A stretch of 55,878 bases of DNA, from contig CAZWZL010000016.1 in the NCBI GenBank assembly GCA_964638515.1, positions 1 through 55,878 on the forward strand. The letters are read 5' to 3'. Below, piece after piece: positions 15,691 to 23,932 of this stretch (positions within the stretch are counted from its first letter, which is position 1; each line of letters begins with the position of its first letter). Under the pieces are notes generated by a model. That model was not told where the DNA came from, did not search any database, and worked only from the letters and a program-made list of their open reading frames with translations. This stretch comes from CAYPGJ01 sp964638515 (GTDB lineage Bacteria > Planctomycetota > Phycisphaerae > Phycisphaerales > UBA1924). The translations under genes and the position numbers were made by a program.

Positions 15691-18600
15691 CCCTCTCCCT
15701 GCTCCCGCCGCGCGGATAATTCCACACCCGAACCGTCCGATCCTGATTGCTCGACACCAGCCACGTCCCAGTCGGATCGAACGCCAGCCCGGTCACCGAA
15801 CTGAAATGCCCCTCCAGGTTGAGCAGATCGCTCCCGTCAGCCAGATCCCACACCTTCACCGTGTTGTCGAAGCTCCCCGACGCAAACCGCTGACCGTCCG
15901 GGTGCAGTGCGAGAGCGAATACCGCCCATCGGTGCCCCACAAACCGCCGCAGCGCCTCGCCGCCCGAATCCGGATCAAGCTCGAGGATCGCGCCCTCCTC
16001 GCAGCCCGCCAGCAATCGCCCGCTCGCCGTCCACTTCACCACCCACACCACCCGCTCCCTCGTTGCAATCTCGCGCAACAACGTCCCGTTCTGGCCATCC
16101 CAGATGCGCACCACGCCGCCCGCGCCGCTCGTCGCCAGAAGACGACCATCCGCCGACCACGCGGCCGAGAAACACGAGCCCTCCTCCACCGCCCGAACCC
16201 GAAACACAACCTCCATCCGCGCCAGGTCGACCACCACCGCCTCCCCGTTCTCCAGCGACACCGCCAGCCGATCCCTCGCGCCGTTCAACTCCGACCGGAA
16301 CACCGCAAAGTCGTTCAACGACAGTTCGCGCAGGATCGTCCCGTCCCGCACATCCAACTCCCGGATGAGCCCCGTCAGCCCCCCGGCGTACATCCTCGAC
16401 CCCGTCGCATCAAACCCCACAAACCACACCTCACCGCCCCCAGTCCGCCAAACCGCCTCACGTGCCAGCGGTGAAATCCCCCACAACTCAATCTTGCCGT
16501 CACCCCGACCGATCGCCACCCGCTTCCCGTCCGCGTCCAGCGCCACCGACATCGCGAGCGCATCCAGGCTAATCACAGGCTCCCGGTCCGGCGCCGGATA
16601 CGCCCACCATCGCACCGTCCCATCGCGCGTGAACGACACGAGCCGAGATCCACTCGCGTCGAACGTCAGCCCCGTCACCGTGTGCCCCGAGCCCTGAAGC
16701 ACCCGCGCCGTCCGCCCCGACTCGACATCGGAAATCACGATCGTCGCGTCCGTCCCGCCACTCGCAAGGCTCGACCCATCCGGACTGAACGCCACAGCCC
16801 ACACCTTGTTCCGGTGCGCGCGCACCACGCTCACGGGCCGCGCCGCGCCCGCCGCCTCCCAGACCGCAGCGGTCCCGTCCCAGGACGCCGTCGCCACACG
16901 AGATTCGTCCGGGCTGAACGCCACTCCAGTCACGCGCGCCTCATGCGCGCCCAGCATCGCGACCCGACCGCCGGTCGCGCCGTCCCACAGTTCCACCCGC
17001 CCTTCAATATTGCCAGTCGCAATCAACCCACCGTCCTCGCTGAACGCGCACGCCGTCAAACCCTCCGAGCCCAGCTGAAACAGCACATCGCCATCCACGA
17101 GCGAAAACACATACCCCGCCTTCTCCCCAAGCGTCAGCCCCCGCTCGTGCGCCGAGTCCAGCGCGATTCCCCACATCACACCCGTCGGCATCCGCCGATT
17201 CCACAGCAGCGATCCGTCCGCAACGCACCGGAGCTCGATCGCCAGCTCGCCGACCTCGTCGGTCGGCAACCCGAACGCCATCCGGGCGCCGCTCGAATCT
17301 ACCGCCCCGATGCGATCGATCCCCTGCCGGTATTCGCCCAGCGCCTCGCCCGTCGTGGCGTCGCAAAGCCGAAGCACCCCCGCCCCGGAGGACACCGCCA
17401 CCGCGTTCCGGTCCCGCAGCACGCTGAACGACACGGCCGAACGCCACTCCGGAACCTGCCACGAACGCAGGCTCTCGTCCACGTTCGCCGAAAGATACGA
17501 CCACTCCCAACCACGCAGGTCCTCAGGACACTCATCCAGCAGCCGACGCATCGTGTCCGAATCGCTCGACGCGTACGCAGCCTGCGCAAACCCGATGCGG
17601 CTCGCGTACAAACTCCGCCGCAGCCGCTCCGATTCTGCCGCAGCCCGATCCCGCGCCTCATCCGCCAGCACGCGCGCCGAGCGCTCCCGCCCCGCGAGCA
17701 ATCGATTCGCCCGCGCCTGCGCCGCCGACACCACCCCGAACGCCACGAGCGTGACGAGCACCGCCGCCGCGCCGACCGCCGCCACCCGGTGCCGACGGAT
17801 CTGCTTTCGCAGCACGTACAGCGCCGAGTCCCGCTTCGCCTCGATCGGCGCGCCGCTCAAGTACCGGCGAAGGTCCGCCCCGAGCTCCGCCGCGGACTGA
17901 TACCGCCGATCCCGCTCCTTCTCGAGCGCCCGCCCGACGATCACCTCGACCTCGCCCCGGAGCGTCCGGTTCAGCGTGCTCAACCGCATCGGCGATTGCT
18001 CACGAATCACCCGCGCCGCGTCGAGCATCGACCGGCTCCCCAGGTCGTACGGCATCCGCCCCGTCAGCGCCTCGTACAGAATCACGCCCAACGAGTACAC
18101 GTCCGATCTCGTATCGATCGCGTCCGGATCGCCCGCCACCTGCTCCGGGCTCATGTACGGCAACGTCCCAAGCAGCAACCCCGCGTCCGTCAGCAGCGTC
18201 GTCGCCCGCTCATCCTGAGCCGCGGCCCGCGCAATCCCGAAATCGAGCACCTTGGGCTGCCCCGACGCCTCCACAAGGATGTTCGCCGGCTTCAGGTCGC
18301 GATGCACCACCCCGCGCTGATGCGCGTGCTGCACGGCATCGCACACCAGCGCCATCAATTCGATCCGGTCTCGCAGGCCGAGCGCCCGCTGCTCCACGAA
18401 CGTCGTCAGCGGCTCCCCCGCCACATATTCCATCGCGATGTACGGCAGCGAACCAACGGGCGTCTCCGCCATCCCCGCGTCGTACACCTGCGCGATCCCC
18501 GGATGGTGCAGCCGCCCCAGCGTCTCCGACTCCCGCTCAAACCGGCGCAGCATCGTCGGCGTCGCCAGCAGCGGCCGAATGATCTTCAGCACCACCGTCC

Positions 18601-18937
18601 GCTTGGGCTTCTCCTGCTCCGCCAGGTACACCACCCCCATGCCCCCCGCGCCGATCTGCCGCAACACCCGGTGCCCCCCGACGATCGTCCCGGCCGGAAA
18701 CAACCCCGAGCCCTCCGGCGCACCCTCCCGACCAATCCCGCCCGTCAGCGAAACCACCGGCGCATCCAGCATCCCCGCGCCCGCACCGTGATGCCCCAGC
18801 AACTCCTCAACCTCGCGCCGCAATTCGTCGTCACTCCCGCAACGCTCACGCAGCACCGCCTCCAACCGCTCCGGCCCCGCCTCCACCGCGGCCAGGAACA
18901 CCTCCTCCACGAGCCTCGCGCGCGTGTGCGGACTCAC
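15668..18937 (-). CDS. Transmembrane Ser/Thr protein kinase with WD40 beta-propeller tail
   Basis: A 1089-residue Hanks-type kinase: glycine loop GAGGMG (96-101), ATP lysine K118, catalytic loop HRDLKPAN (212-219), DFG 232-234 and MSPEQ. A membrane helix lies at about 385-405, followed by a charged helical stretch and a large C-terminal domain of WD40 repeats (about 470-1080; VTGVAFSPDESRVATASWDGTAAVW-type blades, many with SPDG or D-x-T-V-x-V-W). The propeller is probably a ligand or protein sensor outside the cytoplasm. The GTG start at 18937 overlaps the sigma-factor stop (GTGA) and gives the family-like VSPHTRARLVEEVF; a start at 18994 would add 19 residues. Its stop codon sits inside the hairpin that terminates the convergent gene. 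Confidence 0.92.
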   Translation of the reverse strand: MSPHTRARLVEEVFLAAVEAGPERLEAVLRERCGSDDELRREVEELLGHHGAGAGMLDAPVVSLTGGIGREGAPEGSGLFPAGTIVGGHRVLRQIGAGGMGVVYLAEQEKPKRTVVLKIIRPLLATPTMLRRFERESETLGRLHHPGIAQVYDAGMAETPVGSLPYIAMEYVAGEPLTTFVEQRALGLRDRIELMALVCDAVQHAHQRGVVHRDLKPANILVEASGQPKVLDFGIARAAAQDERATTLLTDAGLLLGTLPYMSPEQVAGDPDAIDTRSDVYSLGVILYEALTGRMPYDLGSRSMLDAARVIREQSPMRLSTLNRTLRGEVEVIVGRALEKERDRRYQSAAELGADLRRYLSGAPIEAKRDSALYVLRKQIRRHRVAAVGAAAVLVTLVAFGVVSAAQARANRLLAGRERSARVLADEARDRAAAESERLRRSLYASRIGFAQAAYASSDSDTMRRLLDECPEDLRGWEWSYLSANVDESLRSWQVPEWRSAVSFSVLRDRNAVAVSSGAGVLRLCDATTGEALGEYRQGIDRIGAVDSSGARMAFGLPTDEVGELAIELRCVADGSLLWNRRMPTGVMWGIALDSAHERGLTLGEKAGYVFSLVDGDVLFQLGSEGLTACAFSEDGGLIATGNIEGRVELWDGATGGRVAMLGAHEARVTGVAFSPDESRVATASWDGTAAVWEAAGAARPVSVVRAHRNKVWAVAFSPDGSSLASGGTDATIVISDVESGRTARVLQGSGHTVTGLTFDASGSRLVSFTRDGTVRWWAYPAPDREPVISLDALAMSVALDADGKRVAIGRGDGKIELWGISPLAREAVWRTGGGEVWFVGFDATGSRMYAGGLTGLIRELDVRDGTILRELSLNDFAVFRSELNGARDRLAVSLENGEAVVVDLARMEVVFRVRAVEEGSCFSAAWSADGRLLATSGAGGVVRIWDGQNGTLLREIATRERVVWVVKWTASGRLLAGCEEGAILELDPDSGGEALRRFVGHRWAVFALALHPDGQRFASGSFDNTVKVWDLADGSDLLNLEGHFSSVTGLAFDPTGTWLVSSNQDRTVRVWNYPRGGSREREKKNARP

Positions 18938-19533
18938 GACGGCGCCCCCTCCGCGCCCCTCGTCTCGCCCCTCGACAACTCCCGGTGCAGCCACGCCCGC
19001 GCAAACGCCCAGTCGTTCTTCACCGTCGCTTCCGAAACATCCAGCGCCTTCGCCGTCTCCTCAACCCCCAGCCCCGCGAAATACCGCAGCATCACCACCC
19101 GCCCCTTCCGCGCGTCCATCGCCGACAGCCGGTCCAACGCCTCATCCAGCGCGATCAACTCATCCGCCGGTGGCTCGCTCACGAGCGCCTGCTCCGTCAG
19201 CTCCACGCGCGCCGCGCCTCCCCCCCGCTTGATCCGGTTCCGCGCCCGCGCACGCTCCACCAGGATCCGGCGCATCGCGATCGCCGCGGCCCCGAAGAAA
19301 TGCCCCCGCCCGCCCCACGACGCGTCCCCATCACCCACCAGCCGCAGGTACGCCTCGTGCACCAGCGCCGTCGGATCCAGCGTCTGAGGGCCCCGCTCCT
19401 TCGCCAGCCGCGACTTCGCCAGCCGCCGCAATTCGTCATACACCACCGGCAGCAATTCCCCGGCCGCACGCGAGTCCCCGTCGTGGATCCGCGCCAGCAG
19501 CACCGTCACGTGTTGTCGGGGGTCATCCGCCAC
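18934..19533 (-). CDS. ECF-type RNA polymerase sigma factor (kinase-linked planctomycete family)
   Basis: A 199-residue sigma factor close to the one at 4483-5079: region 2 (VVYDELRRLAKSRL, FFGAAAIAMRRILVERARARNRIKRGGG) and region 4 helix-turn-helix (GVEETAKALDVSEATVKNDWAFARAWL), with the family motif TLDPTALVHEAYLRLV (TIGR02999). The GTG at 19533 is preferred since it is preceded by GAGGAG and gives VADDPRQHVTVLLARI; a GTG at 19578 would add 15 residues and is possible. It is stop-start coupled (GTGA) to the WD40 kinase, which presumably regulates it. A 225-base gap separates it from pckA upstream; no hairpin is obvious there. Confidence 0.9.
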   Translation of the reverse strand: MADDPRQHVTVLLARIHDGDSRAAGELLPVVYDELRRLAKSRLAKERGPQTLDPTALVHEAYLRLVGDGDASWGGRGHFFGAAAIAMRRILVERARARNRIKRGGGAARVELTEQALVSEPPADELIALDEALDRLSAMDARKGRVVMLRYFAGLGVEETAKALDVSEATVKNDWAFARAWLHRELSRGETRGAEGAPS

Positions 19534-19758
19534 GCCGCCGCGCACTCCTCGCGGCCCGGACCACTCCGCCGCTCCCACTCAGTGTGCCATCGCCCACCGG
19601 ACCAGACAAGACCCGAGAACTTTTCCCTCACACCCCGCGCGCCACGCCCGCATCGATCCCCACCGACAGCATCACTCAGCGCGCCTGGGGCATCGACTAC
19701 ATCGACGAACTCGTCCGCTCCCGCACAGCCGGTCGGATGTCAATCCAAGTCCGGCGCC

Positions 19759-21330
19759 TCAGCCCCTCGGCCCCGCCGCGCGAACCGCCTCCGGCATCTC
19801 GAACTTCTTGTCGTTCTCACGAAACTTCGCCGCCAATTCCTTGGCCTTGGCGTCGTACGCAGTCTTGTCGGCCCACGTGTTTCTCGGCTGCAGCACCTCG
19901 TCCGGCACGCCCTTCACCTTCGACGGGATCGCCAGCCCGAAGATCGGGTCCGGCGTGAACGTCGCCCCCGCCAGCGAGCCGTCCAGAATCGCGTGCACCA
20001 TCGCCCGCGTGTACGGCAGCTTGAATCGGCTCCCAACCCCGTAAGGGCCCCCCGACCAACCCGTGTTCAGCAGCCACACGTTCGCGCCGTGCTTGGCGAT
20101 CTTGTCCGCCAGCATCTCCGCGTACACCTTGGGCGAACGCGCCAGGAACGGCCCGCCGAAGCAAGGCGAAAAGTTCGGCTGCGGCTCCGTCACGCCCGCC
20201 TCCGTCCCCGCAAGCTTCGACGTGTACCCATTGATGAAGAAGTACATCGCCTGCTCGCGCGACAGCTTGCTCACCGGCGGAAGCACGCCGAACGCGTCCG
20301 CCGTCAGGAACACCACGTTCTTCGGATGCCCCGCCACGCTCGGCAGCACCGCGTTGCTGATGTGCTCCAGCGGGTACGTCGCCCGCGTGTTCTCCGTCGG
20401 CTTGTCCCGGTCATAGTCCGGCACGCGCGAATCCGAGTCGCACACCACGTTCTCCAGCACCGACCCGAAACGGATCGCGTCCCAGATCATCGGCTCGCCC
20501 TCGCGCGTCAGCCGGATGCACTTGGCGTAGCAGCCGCCCTCAAAGTTGAAAACCCCCGTGTCCGACCACCCGTGCTCGTCGTCGCCGATCAGCCCGCGCT
20601 GCGGGTCCGCCGACAGCGTCGTCTTGCCCGTCCCCGAGAGCCCGAAGAACAACGCCACGTTGCTCGGGTCCTTCGAGTCGACATTGGCCGAGCAGTGCAT
20701 CGGGAACACGCCCTTCTCGGGCATCCCGTAGTTCATCGCGTAGAACAGGCTCTTCTTCATCTCGCCCGCGTACTCGGTGCCGAGAATCACCACCTTCTTC
20801 CGCGTCAGCGACTGCGCGATCACCACGCCGCTCTTGCCGATCCCCAGCTTCTCCGCCTCCGCCGGCGTGATCTTGCGCTTGCCCGCGTTCACGATCGTCC
20901 AGTCCGGCGAGAACTCCGCCAGCTCTCCCTTGCTCGGCCGCATGAACAGCGTCTTGATGAACAGCGCGTGCCACGCCTGCTCCGCGATCGTCCGAACCGT
21001 CAGCCGGTTCTTCGGATCCGCGCCCACGATCCCGTCCGACACGAACAGCCGGTCTCGCGTCGACAGATGCTCCTCGGCCATCTTCTCCACCGCATCGAAC
21101 TGCGCGCTCGTCATCCCGATATTCACGTTCCCCCACCAGATCTTGTCGTGAATCGCCGGCGCATCCTCCAGCAGCTTGTCCTTCGGGCTCCGACCCGTCC
21201 GATCACCCGTGGACACCACCAACGCGCCGTTCGACGCGAGATACCCCTCCTTGCGCGAGAGCGCGGCCTCGATCAGCCGGGGCACGCTCAGGTTCTTGCT
21301 CACATTCGACGCCGACAGATTCAGGCTCAT
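19759..21330 (-). CDS. pckA: Phosphoenolpyruvate carboxykinase (ATP)
   Basis: A 523-residue cytoplasmic enzyme that turns oxaloacetate and ATP into PEP, the entry step of gluconeogenesis. The kinase-1a (Walker A) loop FFGLSGTGKTTLSADP, the kinase-2 region GLIGDDEHGWSD, GVFNFEGGCYAKCI, the substrate-binding RTGRSPKDK and the C-terminal NTGWSGGPYGVGSR are all present, and the length matches ATP-dependent PckA. The ATG at 21330 starts the conserved part; a start at 21426 would add 32 unrelated residues. The gene stands alone, with tRNA-His divergent upstream. Confidence 0.97.
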   Translation of the reverse strand: MSLNLSASNVSKNLSVPRLIEAALSRKEGYLASNGALVVSTGDRTGRSPKDKLLEDAPAIHDKIWWGNVNIGMTSAQFDAVEKMAEEHLSTRDRLFVSDGIVGADPKNRLTVRTIAEQAWHALFIKTLFMRPSKGELAEFSPDWTIVNAGKRKITPAEAEKLGIGKSGVVIAQSLTRKKVVILGTEYAGEMKKSLFYAMNYGMPEKGVFPMHCSANVDSKDPSNVALFFGLSGTGKTTLSADPQRGLIGDDEHGWSDTGVFNFEGGCYAKCIRLTREGEPMIWDAIRFGSVLENVVCDSDSRVPDYDRDKPTENTRATYPLEHISNAVLPSVAGHPKNVVFLTADAFGVLPPVSKLSREQAMYFFINGYTSKLAGTEAGVTEPQPNFSPCFGGPFLARSPKVYAEMLADKIAKHGANVWLLNTGWSGGPYGVGSRFKLPYTRAMVHAILDGSLAGATFTPDPIFGLAIPSKVKGVPDEVLQPRNTWADKTAYDAKAKELAAKFRENDKKFEMPEAVRAAGPRG

Positions 21331-21444
21331 GGCTCGGAAAACTCTCGCCTCTTGGGTTGCGATCCCGCCGTCGACCCCCGGCGCGGGGAAAGTCCACCAG
21401 CATACCCAACCCCCCCACCGCCTCAACCCTGCCTCCGTGCCGCA

Positions 21445-21474
21445 TTGACGCGACCACCCCTCCCGACCTACATT
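21445..21474 (+). promoter_or_regulatory. Promoter of tRNA-His
   Basis: TTGACG (21445-21450) and TACATT (21469-21474) with an 18-base spacer, ending 13 bases before the tRNA. Good agreement with a housekeeping promoter. Confidence 0.6.
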
Positions 21475-21487
21475 CAGCCCTCCCGAT

Positions 21488-21562
21488 GGTGGCCGTAGCT
21501 CAGCTGGTTAGAGCACCTGGTTGTGGTCCAGGGGGTCGGGGGTTCGAGTCCCCTCGGTCACC
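21488..21562 (+). tRNA. tRNA-His (anticodon GTG)
   Basis: Full cloverleaf: acceptor GTGGCCG pairs with CGGTCAC (one G-T pair), D arm GCTC/GAGC, anticodon stem CCTGG/CCAGG with loop TTGTGGT (anticodon GTG), T arm GGGGG-TTCGAGT-CCCCT. The extra G at 21488 opposite C73 is the G-1 identity base of tRNA-His. CCA is not encoded. A T-rich stretch at 21569-21575 overlaps the end of the convergent gene and could help termination. Confidence 0.96.
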
Positions 21563-21571
21563 CTTCCTTTT

Positions 21572-22747
21572 TTATCGCTCCCGGACGATCCGATACACCC
21601 GGCCGGTGTAATCGCAACTGAACACCACGCTCCCGTCCGGAGCCTCCGCACAGTCCACCGGCCTGCCCAGCGGCACCCCGCCCTCCGGCGGCATCGTGCT
21701 CACGATCCGCAGCATCCCGTACGGCTTGCCCGACACCGCGTCGAACAGCACCCGCTCGACGCTGTACCCCACCTTGACCGACGAATTCCACGAGCCGTGC
21801 GTCGCCACAAACGCATCGCCCGCCGCCCCCAACACGTCCGTCGTGACGAACGTAAAGCCGTTCGCCGCCCAGTGGGCCCCGAACATCCACTCCGGCGCCA
21901 CCGTCCTCTCCGCGAGCCCGACCAGATCCTCCTTGCCCTTGAACTCGATTCGAGGCACGCGATTCCCGGTGATGAACGGGTGCCCGTAAAACTCGCCCTG
22001 CCGGTAGTGATTGAACTCGTCCGGCGGATTCAGATCGGTGATCGGCTGGCCACGCCGGCCCTCCCCGTACTCGCGCCCGAACCAATCCGAGCCGTGATCC
22101 ACGCCCCACACCTCATTGGTGCCGGGGCGGAGGCGCAACTTTTCGGTGTTGCGGATCCCCGAGCAGAACTCGACTTTGTCCGAGCCGTCCTTGCGGAATC
22201 GGAACATCTTCTGGCGCTCGGAGTTGCGCTCGTCGGTGATGTTGCCCGAGTCGCCGATCGACGTGTAGATGAAGGCATCGGTGACGAGGAGGGAGCGCCA
22301 CCAGTGGCCTCCGCCGGAGGGGAGGCGGCCCTGGGGGATGATCGTCTCGATCTCGTCCGCCTTGCCGTCGGCGTTGGTGTCGCGGGCTCGGTGGATGGCG
22401 CCGGTCTGGGAGAACCAGAGCCAGCCGTCCTGCCAGCAGAGCCCGTGAACCGTCTTGTACCCGGTCACAAACTGTTTTCGCTCCTCGACTTGGAACACGC
22501 CGTCGCCGTTGGCGTCTCGAAGGGCCAGGATGGAGCCGTCGGTGGGGATGGAGACGTAGAGCGTGCCCTGGGGGTCGAATTCGAGGAATCGGGCGCCCCG
22601 GATGTCGTCCGCAGCGAGCAGCACCTTGTAGCCCGGACGGACATCGAATGTTTCCGCCGCGCCCCCCCTTTCGCCGGGCTGCGCGCGCACGGATACGGCG
22701 AAACACATGCCTACGTGTAGTGCCACGATCGCGCGAATCAGGCCCAT
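21572..22747 (-). CDS. Secreted PQQ-dependent sugar dehydrogenase-like protein (GDH-B/sorbosone type)
   Basis: A 391-residue protein with a signal peptide (1-22, ending VRAQ) and a six-bladed propeller of the glucose/sorbosone dehydrogenase family. Visible family blocks are GYKTVHGLCW, SGGGHWWRSLL, YTSIGDSGNITDER, GIRNTEKLRLRPGTNEVWGVDHGSDWFG and ATHGSWNSSVKVGY. Such periplasmic enzymes oxidise sugars or alcohols with a quinone cofactor; which sugar, and whether PQQ is actually bound, cannot be told from sequence. The ATG at 22747 overlaps the end of the M24 peptidase gene by 10 bases, so it is the last gene of a three-gene operon. Base composition flips inside this gene near 22.2 kb. Confidence 0.85.
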   Translation of the reverse strand: MGLIRAIVALHVGMCFAVSVRAQPGERGGAAETFDVRPGYKVLLAADDIRGARFLEFDPQGTLYVSIPTDGSILALRDANGDGVFQVEERKQFVTGYKTVHGLCWQDGWLWFSQTGAIHRARDTNADGKADEIETIIPQGRLPSGGGHWWRSLLVTDAFIYTSIGDSGNITDERNSERQKMFRFRKDGSDKVEFCSGIRNTEKLRLRPGTNEVWGVDHGSDWFGREYGEGRRGQPITDLNPPDEFNHYRQGEFYGHPFITGNRVPRIEFKGKEDLVGLAERTVAPEWMFGAHWAANGFTFVTTDVLGAAGDAFVATHGSWNSSVKVGYSVERVLFDAVSGKPYGMLRIVSTMPPEGGVPLGRPVDCAEAPDGSVVFSCDYTGRVYRIVRER

Positions 22748-23913
22748 GTGAGTCCTTCCGGGAGGGAGTTGAGGTTGTCCACGCCGTGCGCACGGACGAT
22801 GACCATGTCTTCGATGCGGATGCCGCCGAGCGTGTGGGAGTAGAGGCCCGGCTCGATGGTGAGGCAGTCTCCTTCGACGAGCGCGGGGCCGCCCTTGTCG
22901 AGGAGTGGCGGCTCGTGCACGTCGAGCCCGACGCCGTGGCCCGTGCCGTGCGCGTAGGTGGCGCCGGGCTTGCCCGGGGTGTCGCGCGGCGGGAGACCCA
23001 TTCCGAAGCCGAGGTTCTTGAAGACGGCGCACGCGGCCTCGTGGACCTGTTGTCCGGTGACGCCGATGCGTGTCGCGTTGATGGCGGCTCGCTTGGCTTC
23101 GAGGACGGCGGCGTGCATCTCGGCGATATCGGGGGGCACGGCGCCGTGGACGACGGTGCGGGTGCAATCGCCGAAATAGTGAGACGCGGGGTCCATGGGG
23201 AAGATGTCGACGATGACGGGCTGTCCGGTGCGGAGCGGGCCAGCGCCTCGATGGTGGCAATCGCCGCCCTGCGGGCCGCCGGCGACGATGGAGTCGGAGG
23301 TGGAGAACGCGTGCTCGAGCAGGAAGACGTTGATGGCGGACTTGACGCGCTCGCTGGTGAGGGGCGCGCCGCCGGAAGTTAATACGCCGGATGCGTCGGG
23401 CTTGGCCTGCGCGATCATTTCGCAGGCCATTCGCACGGCCTTTTCGGTCAAGTTCTGTGCGGCGCGGAGGTATTCGACTTCCTGGGCCGTTTTGGAGCGT
23501 CGCTCGAGCACGCCCAGTTCGGGGTCGCAGTGGACCTCGATGCCCGCGGCCTTGAGGATGTGGGTGTAGAGCATGGGGAGGGAGCGATCGGTCCAGATCT
23601 CCTTCACGCCCTTGCGCGTCAGGCACTCCGCGGCGGACTGCGCGGTGGCGGTTTCGCGGTCGCCGGAGAGGCCGGACTTGGGTGTGAAGTCGGAGTAGGC
23701 GTGCACGTGCGTGGCGTTGGCGGACTTCTTCGCGCGCTCCAGCTCGATCTCCCGGAGGATGAAGAACGATTCGGGCTTGTTCGCGCCGTTGGGGAGGGAG
23801 ATGTAGGCCACGGGATCGCCGACGACGAATCGCGTCCTGTGGAGGAGCCAGGGGTTGTGCGCCGGGACGCCGCCCCAGATGGTTGGTCGGGCGGCGTGGG
23901 GTTTGGTGGTCAT
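22738..23913 (-). CDS. M24 family metallopeptidase (Xaa-Pro aminopeptidase-like)
   Basis: A 391-residue protein with the pita-bread metallopeptidase fold. The five metal ligands are in place: Asp in VDIFPMD (about 238), Asp in FGDCTRT (about 248), His in GTGHGVGLDVHE (about 323), Glu in IEPGLY (about 353) and Glu in GIRIEDMV (about 366). The N-terminal half is a creatinase-like domain, as in prolidase or aminopeptidase P. No signal peptide is seen, so it should act in the cytoplasm on short proline-containing peptides. The start is the ATG at 23913; a start at 23979 would add 22 Cys-rich residues. It sits 19 bases after the YdiJ-like dehydrogenase gene. Confidence 0.9.
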   Translation of the reverse strand: MTTKPHAARPTIWGGVPAHNPWLLHRTRFVVGDPVAYISLPNGANKPESFFILREIELERAKKSANATHVHAYSDFTPKSGLSGDRETATAQSAAECLTRKGVKEIWTDRSLPMLYTHILKAAGIEVHCDPELGVLERRSKTAQEVEYLRAAQNLTEKAVRMACEMIAQAKPDASGVLTSGGAPLTSERVKSAINVFLLEHAFSTSDSIVAGGPQGGDCHHRGAGPLRTGQPVIVDIFPMDPASHYFGDCTRTVVHGAVPPDIAEMHAAVLEAKRAAINATRIGVTGQQVHEAACAVFKNLGFGMGLPPRDTPGKPGATYAHGTGHGVGLDVHEPPLLDKGGPALVEGDCLTIEPGLYSHTLGGIRIEDMVIVRAHGVDNLNSLPEGLTWA

Positions 23914-23932
23914 GAGCGGCAGCCTTTCGAGA

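Noticed and set aside
16682..21498. Two long + strand open frames (901 and 837 codons)
   Set aside because: They are antisense to the WD40 kinase, ECF sigma and pckA genes, which have clear catalytic motifs; their own sequence is Arg/Pro-rich noise.
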